IMG/VR virus record: IMGVR_UViG_3300032294_001387
Coordinates: 1-45,475 of that record
DNA: 45,475 bases
Reading direction: 5' to 3' (one strand)
Origin: a virus
Numbering within the stretch: position 1 is the first letter of the stretch; each line of letters starts with the position of its first letter. Positions 29,173 through 39,900 of the stretch are shown piece after piece. A model generated the notes under the pieces. The model was given only the letters and a program-made list of their open reading frames with translations. It had not been told where the DNA came from and ran no database searches. The position numbers and the translations under genes are program-made.

Positions 29173-30399
29173 ATGTATAAAGACGATAATGATCCTCAGC
29201 TAAACTGTGAGAAGTCTGCCGTAGACTTACTTGATAACAAAGCGAAACTATCGCTATATAAAAAATCGTCAGAAACAGGTATTCCGATCAATGTCCTGGA
29301 AGAAGTCTTTATCAGAGGCTATGCTTCCTGGGACGGAGATTTTTCTAGAAATCCAGTACAATTAGGATTCAATCGCGTCAACTCATTCGTGGCTGGCGGA
29401 TACGCATCACAGCTGGATGAAGACCTAAAGAAAGCCTGTTGGAAAGGTTACGAAGCCGTTGGTATGAAAAATAAAAACGGCAAAAAAGTTCCTAACTGCG
29501 TTCCTGTAAAAGAAGGAATCGCCGACAATCCTATGAAAAAGCCAGAACTACCTAATCTTGCTAAGAAAGCAGCACAGGGTGGTGGTATAGGTAATATAAT
29601 CAACAAAGGCCCTGGTCAAAGTATAGCTGCATCGCAAGGCAGAATAAAAGGCAAACTTGCTCCTCAACCTATAGAAAATATGAAAAATCCTATGCAACGC
29701 GAAGAAACCGTTGACGAGGCAATGTATCAGGGCAGAAGCGTTGAACTCAATAAACCAATGAAAGGCGACGTAAAGAAATCTAAAGTATACGTCAAGGATC
29801 CTTCAACAGGTAACGTAAAGAAAGTCAATTTCGGAGACAAGACTCTATCAATCAAGAAAGATCAGCCAGACCGTAAAAAATCCTATTGCGCAAGATCTGG
29901 TGGTCAAGGAAATCTTAGAGATAAAACTTCAGCAAACTATTGGTCAAGAAAAGCATGGAACTGTTCAGAAGAAACAGTTGATGAAGGAATGAAAGATAAT
30001 GCTAAGAAAGTTGCTCGTACTCTTGGTACTGTCGCTGCTCTTACTGCTCCTCATGCTATGAAACATGCTGGTAAAGGTTCAGACGCTGCATTCATAGCAG
30101 CCAAAAATCAAGCACCCTATGCTCTTGCAACCGCTGCTTCTTACCTCAATCCGCATTCAGCTGTAATGAACGCTCTTCCTGGCGTTGTTTCTTCTACTGA
30201 GATAGGTAAAGAAGATGAGTTCGCTCGTCAGAAAAAATACGGAAACAAAAAACCAGTCAAAGAAGAAGAGATTGAACAGACAAAGAAGAATCTTCTGGAT
30301 GGCACCAAACAACGTGCAGATTGGTTGAAGAACTCAACACCAGGTCAGACAACAAAGGTCATCAAAAAAGTTGTGAAAGAGGCGTTAGATAATGAGTAA
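29173..30399 (+). CDS. Virion-associated protein, 408 aa
   Basis: Start 29173 (MYKDDNDPQLNCEKSA) has AAGGGA upstream; the ATG at 29107 is rejected because it overlaps a late promoter. Two modules look familiar from other T4-type phages: ACWKGYEAVGMKNKNGKKVP (residues about 90-110) and KKSYCARSGGQGNLRDK...SRKAWNC (about 235-270, DUF6321-like, recall). The C-terminus ends in a basic helix. Located between packaged proteins and Dps, so probably virion related. Confidence 0.7.
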   Translation: MYKDDNDPQLNCEKSAVDLLDNKAKLSLYKKSSETGIPINVLEEVFIRGYASWDGDFSRNPVQLGFNRVNSFVAGGYASQLDEDLKKACWKGYEAVGMKNKNGKKVPNCVPVKEGIADNPMKKPELPNLAKKAAQGGGIGNIINKGPGQSIAASQGRIKGKLAPQPIENMKNPMQREETVDEAMYQGRSVELNKPMKGDVKKSKVYVKDPSTGNVKKVNFGDKTLSIKKDQPDRKKSYCARSGGQGNLRDKTSANYWSRKAWNCSEETVDEGMKDNAKKVARTLGTVAALTAPHAMKHAGKGSDAAFIAAKNQAPYALATAASYLNPHSAVMNALPGVVSSTEIGKEDEFARQKKYGNKKPVKEEEIEQTKKNLLDGTKQRADWLKNSTPGQTTKVIKKVVKEALDNE

Positions 30400-30832
30400 A
30401 GAACTAGTTCAAACAATGAAAGTTGCTCTTGCTGATACATTTTCTTTCTATCTGAAAGCTCATAACTTTCATTGGAATGTTACTGGTCCTGATTTTGAAG
30501 AATATCATACATTTCTTGGTAGATTGTGGGAAGAAACCTTTACAGCTGTAGATTTAATCGCCGAAGGAATAAGAACCTTAGATGCTTTTGCTCCGGGTTC
30601 TCTTACAAGATTTAAAGAACTATCTACTATAGAAGACGATACAAGAATCCCAGAAGCTTCTGAAATGATAGCTATCTTAGAAAGAGACAATGAGAAACTA
30701 CTCGTGTCTCTTAATAAAGCATATTTACAAGCCGAAAAAGATAAAAAGTTTGGCATTTCTAACTTTATACAAGATCGTATCACAGCCCATGACAAACACG
30801 GTTGGATGCTTAGATCATTTAAAAAGGCGTAA
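30392..30832 (+). CDS. dps: Dps-like ferritin, 146 aa
   Basis: Dodecameric iron-oxidising, DNA-protecting ferritin relative. The ferroxidase site is complete: His27 (FHWNV), His39 (EYHTFL), Asp54 and Glu58 (AVDLIAEGI), with the spacing 12/15/4 of bacterial Dps. Length fits Dps (about 150-165). No DNA-binding Lys tail is obvious. Overlaps the previous stop by eight bases and has no own promoter, so it is made late with virion proteins and may be packaged or protect phage DNA from oxidants. Confidence 0.93.
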   Translation: MSKELVQTMKVALADTFSFYLKAHNFHWNVTGPDFEEYHTFLGRLWEETFTAVDLIAEGIRTLDAFAPGSLTRFKELSTIEDDTRIPEASEMIAILERDNEKLLVSLNKAYLQAEKDKKFGISNFIQDRITAHDKHGWMLRSFKKA

Positions 30833-30834
30833 CA

Positions 30835-31974
30835 ATGACAAAATACGTTAGTCTAGAACATTCAATCAGATTGGTTTGTGAAGATAAAGTAGAACGTTTT
30901 CACAAAGTCGGCGTTACATATACTGATGCTGGCGAAAAGACAATGAAGCATGTTCGTGTAAAAGCTAAGAGCGAAGCACATGCTCTTGAAAAGGCAAAAG
31001 CTCACTTCAAGAAAAAAGGTTATCGTATTCATGATGCTATTCATGCTGGTGTTATGAAAGAAGATATTAGTAACACTGATAAGTTTGTTGGTGATAAGAA
31101 ACCAGTAGCCAGACCACCTGTTCGTATTACACCAGATGCAACTAGAGACGCTCAAGATAAATCAGTTTCGTTTTCAAGAGCTAATCAAAAAACAAGTCAA
31201 ACTGCAGGTAATAATGTAGAAGAAGGAGTCATTGGCGACACTATTGAAAAAGGTCGTAAATGGGTTCAGGATAAAGTAAAAGATTCACCTACATTTAAAG
31301 CTGCTCAAGAGTTTGGTCATAACCTTCCGGGTTATGAAGATGCTAAAGATGCTAAACAGCATTTTGCAAAAGGCGAATATGTTGATGCTGCAAAAAGCAC
31401 TCTTCACTCTTTAGGAAAAGCAGCTGCCACTGGAGCAGCAGTAGCCGCTGGTGGTTACGCAGCTTCAAAAGCTATCCCAGCTTTAGCTACTGGGGCTGCT
31501 GTTAACGCTCTAACGGGTTCTGGAGGATCAACAGCTAATCCAAGTAATCAACAAAGTAATGCGCCCAATGCAAAGGGTCAAGATTATCACCGTCCTAAAA
31601 CTGGTGTTTCTAGAGTTAAGAGACATAGAGTTCATGAATCCGTAGGCACTGAAGAGCGAGAAGAAATTAAAAACGTACCACGTAAAGAAAATAATTCTCG
31701 TGATAAAGTTGAATACGTTGATCGTGAAACATTACCAACTTCAAGAAATGAAAAGCTAACAAGACAATCAGAAATACAACGTAAAGTTATTGATGAAGAG
31801 TCTAAGAGAAAAGCTGACATTGTTAAAGAAGTCAGAAAAGAAAAACTAGGAGCGGATCCTCTAAGATCAAAAAACGTAAATGATCCACTCGGCGATGGTA
31901 AAACAAGAAAATATGGTGAAGTTGTGATCAACCCTCCTCTTGATTATAAAAATTTGTTGAACACTTCTAACTAA
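30835..31974 (+). CDS. Virion-associated protein, 379 aa
   Basis: N-terminal module (residues about 22-75: FHKVGVTYTDAGEKTMKHV, then SEAHALEKAKAHFKKKGYR) recalls a repeated small domain in T4-type virion proteins. The middle has a hydrophobic Ala/Gly segment (about 195-220, AAATGAAVAAGGYAASKAIP) that could be membrane-active; the tail is charged and likely disordered. Starts two bases after Dps. Function unknown. Confidence 0.65.
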   Translation: MTKYVSLEHSIRLVCEDKVERFHKVGVTYTDAGEKTMKHVRVKAKSEAHALEKAKAHFKKKGYRIHDAIHAGVMKEDISNTDKFVGDKKPVARPPVRITPDATRDAQDKSVSFSRANQKTSQTAGNNVEEGVIGDTIEKGRKWVQDKVKDSPTFKAAQEFGHNLPGYEDAKDAKQHFAKGEYVDAAKSTLHSLGKAAATGAAVAAGGYAASKAIPALATGAAVNALTGSGGSTANPSNQQSNAPNAKGQDYHRPKTGVSRVKRHRVHESVGTEEREEIKNVPRKENNSRDKVEYVDRETLPTSRNEKLTRQSEIQRKVIDEESKRKADIVKEVRKEKLGADPLRSKNVNDPLGDGKTRKYGEVVINPPLDYKNLLNTSN

Positions 31975-31980
31975 TAAATA
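31974..31980 (+). promoter_or_regulatory. Late-type promoter (ATAAATA)
   Basis: ATAAATA overlapping the previous stop, 26 bases before ATG 32007. Confidence 0.55.
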
Positions 31981-32006
31981 TATGGTATTTAACACAGGAA
32001 ATTAAA

Positions 32007-34739
32007 ATGGCTAAAACATTCGCAGAAGCAATGGCTGAAGTTCAAAATAGAGCCAACATGCTACGTAAAGAAATTCATGCAGAAGCATGGGGTGGTGAAC
32101 TTGCGCCAGGTGGTAGAGGTATTATTGTAAATGAAAAACCTCTCCCTTCTAGTGAATTAGAAGCTCAAATTGCTGAAGTTCATGCTCAGAGAAACCAGTC
32201 AGTTAAAGATATGACTAAAGAAAACTGGGATGAGACTATACCAGTTACTGATATCGCTTCTGTAGAACATATCAACAAAGTTGAAGAGGCTAAGAAAGCT
32301 ATGACTGTAAATAAATCATCTAATCTTTTAGATCAGTGGAAAAAGAATAACATCCCACAGTCTGGTGCTTTAAATGTGCCTATTCCTACTATGAAAGAGC
32401 CACCATTGGTTAAAGAAGATGATGTCAATGAATGGAAATTGAGTGATATTTATGAACCTATGCTCAAGAAAGCACAGGATTCTATAAGTTCAAGCAATTT
32501 GGACAAAAGAGCAGATGATTTCAAAAACATTCCAAGAACAATAACAAGAGAACCTGGTTCTCCGGAGGCAAAACAAGCTGCCGCTGAACTGAAAAGAGAT
32601 AAAGCTGCTCCTTCTGTTGGTGTCGGTTCTGGTACCAGAGAAATTCAGCGTCTTGCCAATCGTGGAGATACGAACGCACAAAACGCTATCGCTGATGCTA
32701 AAAAGTTTATGCAAGATAACCCTGAGGGAGCAAAGGCAGCAAAGGCTATCGCAGCAGAGGCTCCAAAACCAACTAAATCATCTCCTACAAAGAATGTTGT
32801 AGCCCGAGATAAAGCTGCTCCTTCTGCGGCTAAACCTGCAGGATCAAGCGGATCTTCTTATAAAATAAACAGAGGAGACACTCTTTCTTCTATTTCTAGA
32901 AAAACAGGTCTTTCTATTCAACAGATAGCTAAACAGAATAATATCAAAGACGTAAATAAAATAGCTGCGGGTAGAACATTAAATCTTAGCGGTTCAAAAC
33001 CTGCTGCTCCTGCCTCTCCTTCTGGTGCACTGGGATTACGTGGTCCAAGTTCAAGTGCAATGGCCACACCACGTCCAAGCACTGCTGGTGCCGTAGCACA
33101 AGATACAAAGCCAAAAGTTACGACTGCACCGCTTCCACCGAGACGTCCTGCGCCTAAAGTGAACACTACACCATCTGGTGGCACTGGTGCTGCTGGTGGT
33201 AATCCAACTCCTGTTGGTGGTAGCATCATCGATCGTCAGAACAGAAACACTACACCAAATCAGAGCCGTCCAGCACCTGCTCCTGCTCCTGTTCCAAAAA
33301 TCGAGCGTCAGCAGAGAAATACTGCTCCTTCTCAGAACAGAGGCGTTGTAGCTCCTCCTGTTGGTGGTTCTGTACCTCCACAAACATCAACATCATCAAC
33401 AGCTATATCTCGCCCACAAGACACCAGAGGCCAAGAAAAATTCATGAAAAAAGAACTGAACAATTCTTATGAGAATCCACTAATCGCCGCTTTCTTTGCA
33501 CTTCAGGAAAAAGAAGGTAATATGTTTGCTGAAGCTAAGAAGAAAACAAGTTCGCAGGCTAAGAAATATTCAGAAGGCGACAAAGACGAGATCAACGACG
33601 ATCCAGGTAGCCCAGGAGCAGTGCCAACTGGAGGCTCAGCTATCGCGGAAAGCATTCAGAAAGCTGCTCGTGTTTCTATGTTTGATCCTGCACAGGGGTA
33701 TTCAAGAACAGCAGGATCAGCTGATGGAGCTGCATCGCTGAAAGATAGAATCGCAGCAGCATGGAATAATCTTTCAACTGGTTTTCCTGCAACTCAGCCA
33801 GCTGTTAATGGTATGACAGATGAAATGGCTGCAGATGCTGCTGCTTTGAAAGAAGAGACTGAAGTTCTCGACGAAGCTCCAAAGAAGAAAGAGCATGAGC
33901 TTGCCAGACTTGCAGCTGCAGCTATTTCAAGAGGTCATAAGGTAACTAAGTTACCAGCTGGTAAGGCTGAAGGTTGGGCTGATAACAATGTCAAGTCTTC
34001 AATGGGTGGTGGTGTTGCTAAAGTCAACTCACAATCAGGAACTAAGACTAAAGCTCGTTTTAGAGAAGAAGTTGAAGTTGAAGAAGAAACTCTTGAAGAG
34101 AAGCATGTGTATCACGTTTCATGGGGTGTTGGATTAGATCACGAAGTGACTGCTCGTCATGGCGATGAAGCAGTCAAGAAAGCTAAATCGGCTCTTATTG
34201 CAAAAACTCCTAAACTAAAAGATCCTAAGTACGCCGATACTTTTAATAAGAAACCAACTGTTCATAATATGTCAAAAGAGCGTACTTCACAGAGAATGAG
34301 TAATAATGTTCAAGAAGAACAGATCGAAGAAGGTAAAGCTAACGGTCACAAGATGACTGATATGGATAAACACCTGAAGGGTTATTATAACGTATTCGGT
34401 AGACATCCTATTCAGAAGAACGATAAGCTCGCTTCAAAAGTATGGAATAAACCCGCTGCTGACATGAGAATGACTAAGTCTGGTAAGATTCATGGTCAGG
34501 ATCAGAAAGCTAAAGCTAATGAAATCAAGGGTCGTCTTGGTTATCATACTAAGGCTAAACTCCCAGAGGGTGTTGAGTTTTCTGAAGAAGAACTGAATCA
34601 TATCTACAATATTATGGAAAACAACCCAGAGGGTAATGCTATCGCTGGTAGAGATCCTAACACTAAACAAGGTGATTCGGATAAGTCAACAGTTGGTGGC
34701 ATAGCTAACGAAAGCAAAAAGAATGGCATTCGTCGTTAA
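32007..34739 (+). CDS. Large LysM-containing virion protein, 910 aa
   Basis: One LysM domain (about residues 283-327: YKINRGDTLSSISRKTGLSI...), which binds peptidoglycan. Around it are long Pro/Ala/Thr-rich linkers (about 330-480) with repeats of DRQ/ERQ-NR-NT and RDKAAPS. C-terminal modules (HELARLAAAAISRGHKV, HVYHVSWGVGLDHEV) look like small folded domains found in other T4-type virion proteins. No catalytic residues seen. Could anchor the particle to the host wall or be packaged. AGGAAATTAAA before the ATG. Confidence 0.7.
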   Translation: MAKTFAEAMAEVQNRANMLRKEIHAEAWGGELAPGGRGIIVNEKPLPSSELEAQIAEVHAQRNQSVKDMTKENWDETIPVTDIASVEHINKVEEAKKAMTVNKSSNLLDQWKKNNIPQSGALNVPIPTMKEPPLVKEDDVNEWKLSDIYEPMLKKAQDSISSSNLDKRADDFKNIPRTITREPGSPEAKQAAAELKRDKAAPSVGVGSGTREIQRLANRGDTNAQNAIADAKKFMQDNPEGAKAAKAIAAEAPKPTKSSPTKNVVARDKAAPSAAKPAGSSGSSYKINRGDTLSSISRKTGLSIQQIAKQNNIKDVNKIAAGRTLNLSGSKPAAPASPSGALGLRGPSSSAMATPRPSTAGAVAQDTKPKVTTAPLPPRRPAPKVNTTPSGGTGAAGGNPTPVGGSIIDRQNRNTTPNQSRPAPAPAPVPKIERQQRNTAPSQNRGVVAPPVGGSVPPQTSTSSTAISRPQDTRGQEKFMKKELNNSYENPLIAAFFALQEKEGNMFAEAKKKTSSQAKKYSEGDKDEINDDPGSPGAVPTGGSAIAESIQKAARVSMFDPAQGYSRTAGSADGAASLKDRIAAAWNNLSTGFPATQPAVNGMTDEMAADAAALKEETEVLDEAPKKKEHELARLAAAAISRGHKVTKLPAGKAEGWADNNVKSSMGGGVAKVNSQSGTKTKARFREEVEVEEETLEEKHVYHVSWGVGLDHEVTARHGDEAVKKAKSALIAKTPKLKDPKYADTFNKKPTVHNMSKERTSQRMSNNVQEEQIEEGKANGHKMTDMDKHLKGYYNVFGRHPIQKNDKLASKVWNKPAADMRMTKSGKIHGQDQKAKANEIKGRLGYHTKAKLPEGVEFSEEELNHIYNIMENNPEGNAIAGRDPNTKQGDSDKSTVGGIANESKKNGIRR

Positions 34740-34932
34740 GACAACCCCAACAAAAGATAATCCAGAGACTCTTGTTGTAAAACAGGAGCCTCTGACAAAG
34801 GTTGAAGTGGTAGAAGATAAACCTAAAAAATGTTCCAACCCCGATTGTTATAAACATCAATATGAGGGCGATCTGCATAAGTTGTATAACTCTAAATCAG
34901 ATTATCTCATGGATATTATGTTCAAAGATTAA
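34723..34932 (+). CDS. Small protein with Cys pair, 69 aa
   Basis: Overlaps the previous gene by 17 bases. A basic/acidic linker then CSNPDCYKH, a two-Cys knuckle with a following His that could bind zinc. Unknown. No strong ribosome binding site; translation probably coupled. Confidence 0.55.
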   Translation: MAFVVKTTPTKDNPETLVVKQEPLTKVEVVEDKPKKCSNPDCYKHQYEGDLHKLYNSKSDYLMDIMFKD

Positions 34933-34938
34933 TAAATA
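34932..34938 (+). promoter_or_regulatory. Late-type promoter (ATAAATA)
   Basis: ATAAATA starting at the last base of the previous stop, 23 bases before ATG 34961; an AGGAGATAAC ribosome binding site follows. Confidence 0.6.
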
Positions 34939-34960
34939 AAAGAAAAAACAGGAGATAACA

Positions 34961-35917
34961 ATGGCTCAATGGGGCAACAAAAGACAACCAGTTAGTGTAA
35001 ATGCCACTTCAACTGTAGAAACATCTGAGGGTGCGCCAATCGGTACTTACACATTAGTACGTGCTGGTGGTGGTCCTAATGCTCACTTTGGTAATACTTC
35101 AGGTACACGTGCTAAAACTGACCTGGATATGTATAAAGCACAGAATCCATTCCCAACACTACCAGGAATGAAAGTTTCTGTTATTCCAGTATCTGTCAAT
35201 GAGATGAGCAATCCGAACAGTCAGCCTGTTCCAGTTCTTACTCAGAGTCTTTCTATTACTATCACAGATAACGGTCAGGGTTATGTGGCACCTGTTACTG
35301 CTGATGCTGTGTTTGGTAACGGTTTCACTGCTGCAGCGTTTTTCACAGCAACAGTTGCTAATGGTAATCTTACATCTTTTAATCAGACTGTTCCAAGTGC
35401 AAGAGGCACAGTTTATTCAAGCGTACCAACAGCAAATAACGTAACACCTACTCGTCGTATGAATATAACTGCAGCCAACGGCGTTGGATTTAATACTGCA
35501 ACTGATATGATTCTTGTTCCTAATGCTAATCAGTGGCTAAATCTAAACGATACTGTGTTTTACGAAGTTGGTGCAGGCGAAACTGCAATCACTCCGTTAG
35601 TTGCAAACACTAACTATTTGATTGCTTTAGCAAACTCCACTGGCTTTACTTTAAAGTCTACAGTTGCAGGAGCAACAATCAACATTACTGACACCAGAAC
35701 AACTGGCACTGAACAGCATACATTCTATGGTAGAGCAGCAACCCTCGGCGCTGTTACAGTAACAAACACCTTTGTAAGTTCTGTTGGTGCTCCTGATGGC
35801 AATGCTTCGCCTGTTGCTCACGCTGGTTGGGTTGTTCGTAGAGAGGGCACTGGTGGCCGTGCTGGTCGTGTTCATTATGAAACTCTCGTTGCTATGCATT
35901 CGCTGGCAAACACCTAA
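34961..35917 (+). CDS. Virion protein, paralogue 1 of 3, 318 aa
   Basis: Shares with the next two genes an N-terminal block (MAQWGNK...ST.E..EGAPIGTY...NAHFGNTSGTRAKTDLDMY) and a C-terminal block (HAGWVVRREGTGGRAGRVHYETLVAM). The C-terminal wording is typical of T4-type cyanophage virion structural proteins (recall). The middle is beta-rich and differs among the three. Likely a decoration, fibre or neck component. Confidence 0.8.
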   Translation: MAQWGNKRQPVSVNATSTVETSEGAPIGTYTLVRAGGGPNAHFGNTSGTRAKTDLDMYKAQNPFPTLPGMKVSVIPVSVNEMSNPNSQPVPVLTQSLSITITDNGQGYVAPVTADAVFGNGFTAAAFFTATVANGNLTSFNQTVPSARGTVYSSVPTANNVTPTRRMNITAANGVGFNTATDMILVPNANQWLNLNDTVFYEVGAGETAITPLVANTNYLIALANSTGFTLKSTVAGATINITDTRTTGTEQHTFYGRAATLGAVTVTNTFVSSVGAPDGNASPVAHAGWVVRREGTGGRAGRVHYETLVAMHSLANT

Positions 35918-35935
35918 CAGATAAGAAGGTAAGTT

Positions 35936-36907
35936 ATGGCTCAGTGGGGTAGAAATAAAGCATCTGTAAATGTAACTCCTACTTCTACTGTGGAGACTAC
36001 AGAAGGTGCACCAATAGGCGTTTGGGCTCTCGTCAACAAAGGCGGCGGTCCAAACGCCCATTTTGGTAACACATCAGGTACACGTGCAAGAACTGATCTT
36101 GATATGTATACCAGCAACGACTTTAGTCAGTTCGTTAACAATATGGCTATTGGCGTTTACGGTTTTACTCCAGGAGATACTAAACTTCCAGGTAGAGTTG
36201 ATGATATTGTTCTTAATATCAATATAAGAGGCGGTTTATACGATCCACGTAATGGATACGAACCAAGAATGAATATTGTTATGGCTAACGGGTTTGTTAA
36301 TCGCACATGGGCATATGGTGCTGTTGCTAACTCTTATTATGTGTTTGACGTTCCTGGCGAAGTAAGTACTATATTTACTGGCAACAGTGCACTTGAAGAT
36401 GTTAATGAAGGTGCACCTATATGGGCAGACGAAAGTCCAAAGAGACCAGTATACGCAAATAGTACTTCTATTGTAAGAGGCAATGCAGCTTCAGGAACTT
36501 TTGGTGGATTCAGATTTACTAATCTTGGATACGCTGTTGCTGAGTTTGCTGCAATAAATGATGATGTATATTATACTGTACCGTTTGGTGAAACACCAAT
36601 AGCTCCTCTTACAGCTAATACATGGTATAGAGTAGCAGCTATTGAAAACGGCGACACTATTGTTATTGGAACTCGCAGATCTTCTGATAAAATAAGAATA
36701 ACAGATTTCAGAGCAACTGTTACTGCTCCAGCGCCAACACATTTTATTAATGGTGAGACGTTTGCTTTTCGTGTAGAGTTTACTCCTGGCGCTAAGATCA
36801 AAAGTTCTCATCCAGGTTGGAATATAAGAAAAGAAGGAACTGGTGGAAGAAAAGGCAGAGTCCAGTATGAATGTTTAGTGGCAATGGGCACTATTTCTAA
36901 CACATAA
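35936..36907 (+). CDS. Virion protein, paralogue 2 of 3, 323 aa
   Basis: Same N-terminal (MAQWGRNKASVNV...NAHFGNTSGTRARTDLDMY) and C-terminal (HPGWNIRKEGTGGRKGRVQYECLVAM) blocks as its neighbours. The middle shares VPFGETPIAPLTANTWYRV with the corresponding stretch of paralogue 1 (GAGETAITPLVANTNYLI) and paralogue 3. Starts 18 bases after paralogue 1 behind AAGAAGGTAAGTT. Confidence 0.8.
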   Translation: MAQWGRNKASVNVTPTSTVETTEGAPIGVWALVNKGGGPNAHFGNTSGTRARTDLDMYTSNDFSQFVNNMAIGVYGFTPGDTKLPGRVDDIVLNINIRGGLYDPRNGYEPRMNIVMANGFVNRTWAYGAVANSYYVFDVPGEVSTIFTGNSALEDVNEGAPIWADESPKRPVYANSTSIVRGNAASGTFGGFRFTNLGYAVAEFAAINDDVYYTVPFGETPIAPLTANTWYRVAAIENGDTIVIGTRRSSDKIRITDFRATVTAPAPTHFINGETFAFRVEFTPGAKIKSSHPGWNIRKEGTGGRKGRVQYECLVAMGTISNT

Positions 36908-36913
36908 TAAATA
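36907..36913 (+). promoter_or_regulatory. Late-type promoter (ATAAATA)
   Basis: ATAAATA overlapping the previous stop, 30 bases before ATG 36943. Confidence 0.6.
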
Positions 36914-36942
36914 TCAGGTAATCAATAATATAAGGATTTAGC

Positions 36943-39900
36943 ATGCCACTCTGGGGTAATAAGAATCAGCCTGTAACCGCTAACCTAACAACAACTTTCG
37001 AATCGACTGAGGGAGCACCACTGGGCACTTATGTGCATGTAAAGGGTGATCAGATCGATCGTAAGGGTTCGGCTAATGCTCATGCTGGTAACACTGTTCC
37101 AGGGTCAAGAGCTCGTACTGATTTTGATATGTTCGAGTCGAGCATCTTCAATGAGTTTATGCCCAACATGGCTGTTGGTGTTTATGGAGTATATGCTAAC
37201 TCTCCTGACCTGGGTAAGAATAAAGAATACCACGATTATGTAAACGATATTCATGCCCGTAAGAAACATCTAAAGAAATATAAAGAACTACCAGATGGCG
37301 AGCAACTAAAGTATAAAGTTGTAAACGAAGGTTGTGGGTATTCTGGTGGTCCACAAAGACGTGGTGTTCCTATAAGACTTTATTTCGCAAATGGATATGT
37401 CGATACAACTTCTGTTCAAGGAGATATCTATTTCAGTGGAGTCATTGACCCACCCGATCCAAAGAATGGTAAGATTACAGGCTACACAGTAAATCAAGAA
37501 CTGTTCGTTGATGAACCGCCTAACTGTGATATTGATCCTCCAGAGAACTTTTACATAGCTTGTAATAAAAATCAACTATTACCAGCAGGGTTTGCTATTG
37601 ATTATGCACAATCTGTATTTGGTAAAGGCGATAAAGTATTCTATTATGTTCCTTCTGGCAACACACCTGTTGCTCCTCTTACTGGCAATACATATTATTA
37701 TATTGCCGATGTAAATGTTGAATATGTAGCATTTTCTGAAACACCTAATGGCACACCTATTGTCATCACAGATCCAAGATTAAACTCTGATGATCCAGCT
37801 GCAGAACAGCATACGCTTCAAGGAGAACAGGCTCAGATAGAAGCATATATTGAACGTGCTAATAATATTGGTTCATCTCATGCTGGCTGGATTCTTAGAA
37901 AAGAGTTCAAGGGTGGTAGACAGGGTCGAGTTCAGACTGAATGTCTTGTTGCTATGTCTTCTCTTGAAGAGGGTGTTATTCCTCCTGGAGAACCAGAACC
38001 TATTGTATATGACATAAATCCAGATTATGGCACAGAGTTCGGTGGTGATACTATTACTATCACTGGAGAAAACTTTATCTCATTCGAACCAGAAAATCCT
38101 ATGGAGCATGTTGGTGACACGTATGCTACACGTGTTCTGTTTGGTAATGTGTTTGCCAATGATGCAACTGTTCATGTAGCAAATAATACATCTCTTACTG
38201 TTGTTACTCCAAAGGCTAACAAACCAGAGACTGTTGATGTTCGTGTTCAGACTGGTTATGGTATCAGCCGAGTTGGTCCAAAAACAAAGTTCACTTACTA
38301 TATCACAGAACCATATATCAAAAGCGTAACACCTAATCGTGGTGGATATTTGGGTCAGACAAATGTAGATATTATCGGATTTAACTTTGGTTCGACTACA
38401 CAGGTTCAATTTGATAATATCAATGCTCTTAGTTTCAATGTTGTGAGCAATGAATATATCAGAGCTGTTTCTCCTCCGCACCCAAATGGCACTGTTAATA
38501 TTATTGTAACGGGCGCTAATGGAGCCAGCGATCCAGATCCAACTTCGGAGTTCACATATTATTCTGCTATTCCTACTGTTAGCAACGTAGATCCTACTTT
38601 TGGAACTTTAGATCCTGCTTCAGCAACTATTAATGGCACTGGTTTCATTCAATATAACACAAAATACGTTGGGGATACATCAGGATTAAAAGTATATTTT
38701 GGAGATTATGAAGCAAATATTACATCTGTTGTTTCTGATACACAACTTATTGTCGATCCTCCTGCTGTTCTAAGACCTAATACTGTTAATGTTATTGTTA
38801 GAAACGTATACGGTAACAGTGTTCCTAATGCAAACAGCAAGTTCAGATATTACGCAGATGGTCCAACAGTTTCTAACTGTTCTCCAAAAGAAGTTTCTGC
38901 TCTTGTTCCTGTAGATGTTACTGTTTATGGTAACAATCTATGGGATGCTACAGAAGTTCGCTATGGCGGTGTGTTCTTCGTAAAAAATAATATTCGTGTT
39001 GCTGCTGATGGTAAATCTCTTGTATTCACCACAATACCAGATGCTAATGTAAATAGATATATGACAATCGCGGTAGACACTCCATCAGGAATGACACCAG
39101 ATGTTTATAACTGTGGTATAAACTATATCAACTTCCCATTTATTGATGATCTTTCTATTCACGCTATTGATTACCGTTTTACTAATACTGTAACAGTAAC
39201 GGGAATGAACTTTAACAATCCATCTTTCAAAGTTGACAATGTCTATTTACAGAGACAAGGCACTGGGCCATTTGCTACTAAGTATTATGCTAATAGTTCT
39301 ACTATTAAAATAGCTAATAACACAAGCCTAACTTTTCAATTTCCAAATTTTGCTCAGCTTGGAGCTCCTATATTCACCACATATGTCACTGTCCTTAGTG
39401 CTAACAACAATTTGTTGAGCACTAATACTGCTGGTTCTGAAGTATATGTTGATAATTGGACACCGTTTATTGAAAGAGTTGATCCTAAAATTGGACCAGT
39501 AAAAGGGTTTACCGAGATTTATTGTTATGGTAAAAACTTTGCTCAATCAACTATAGCTAATGCTCAGCTTGGAGAAGGACCAAGTGGATTAAGAGCAAAA
39601 AGCGTAAGAGTAATAAACAACAACGTAGCTGTTGTTGTTGCTCCTACTGTAGATGCAAATACAGTAGGTAAAAACTATAATGTCATTCTTAATTCTACAA
39701 CATGTGGTTCTTCGCCTGTTGGTGCAAATACAATATTCACATATACTAACAACTCTGGTACTATTCAGTCATTTACATTGAATTACCCAGGTTGTGGTTA
39801 CAATAACAACCATCTTCCTATTAAAATTACTGCACGTCTGGTCAGTAATGGTATGATTGATAATAGAGCTGGTACAGCTGGAGCTGAAACTTCAGGAGCA

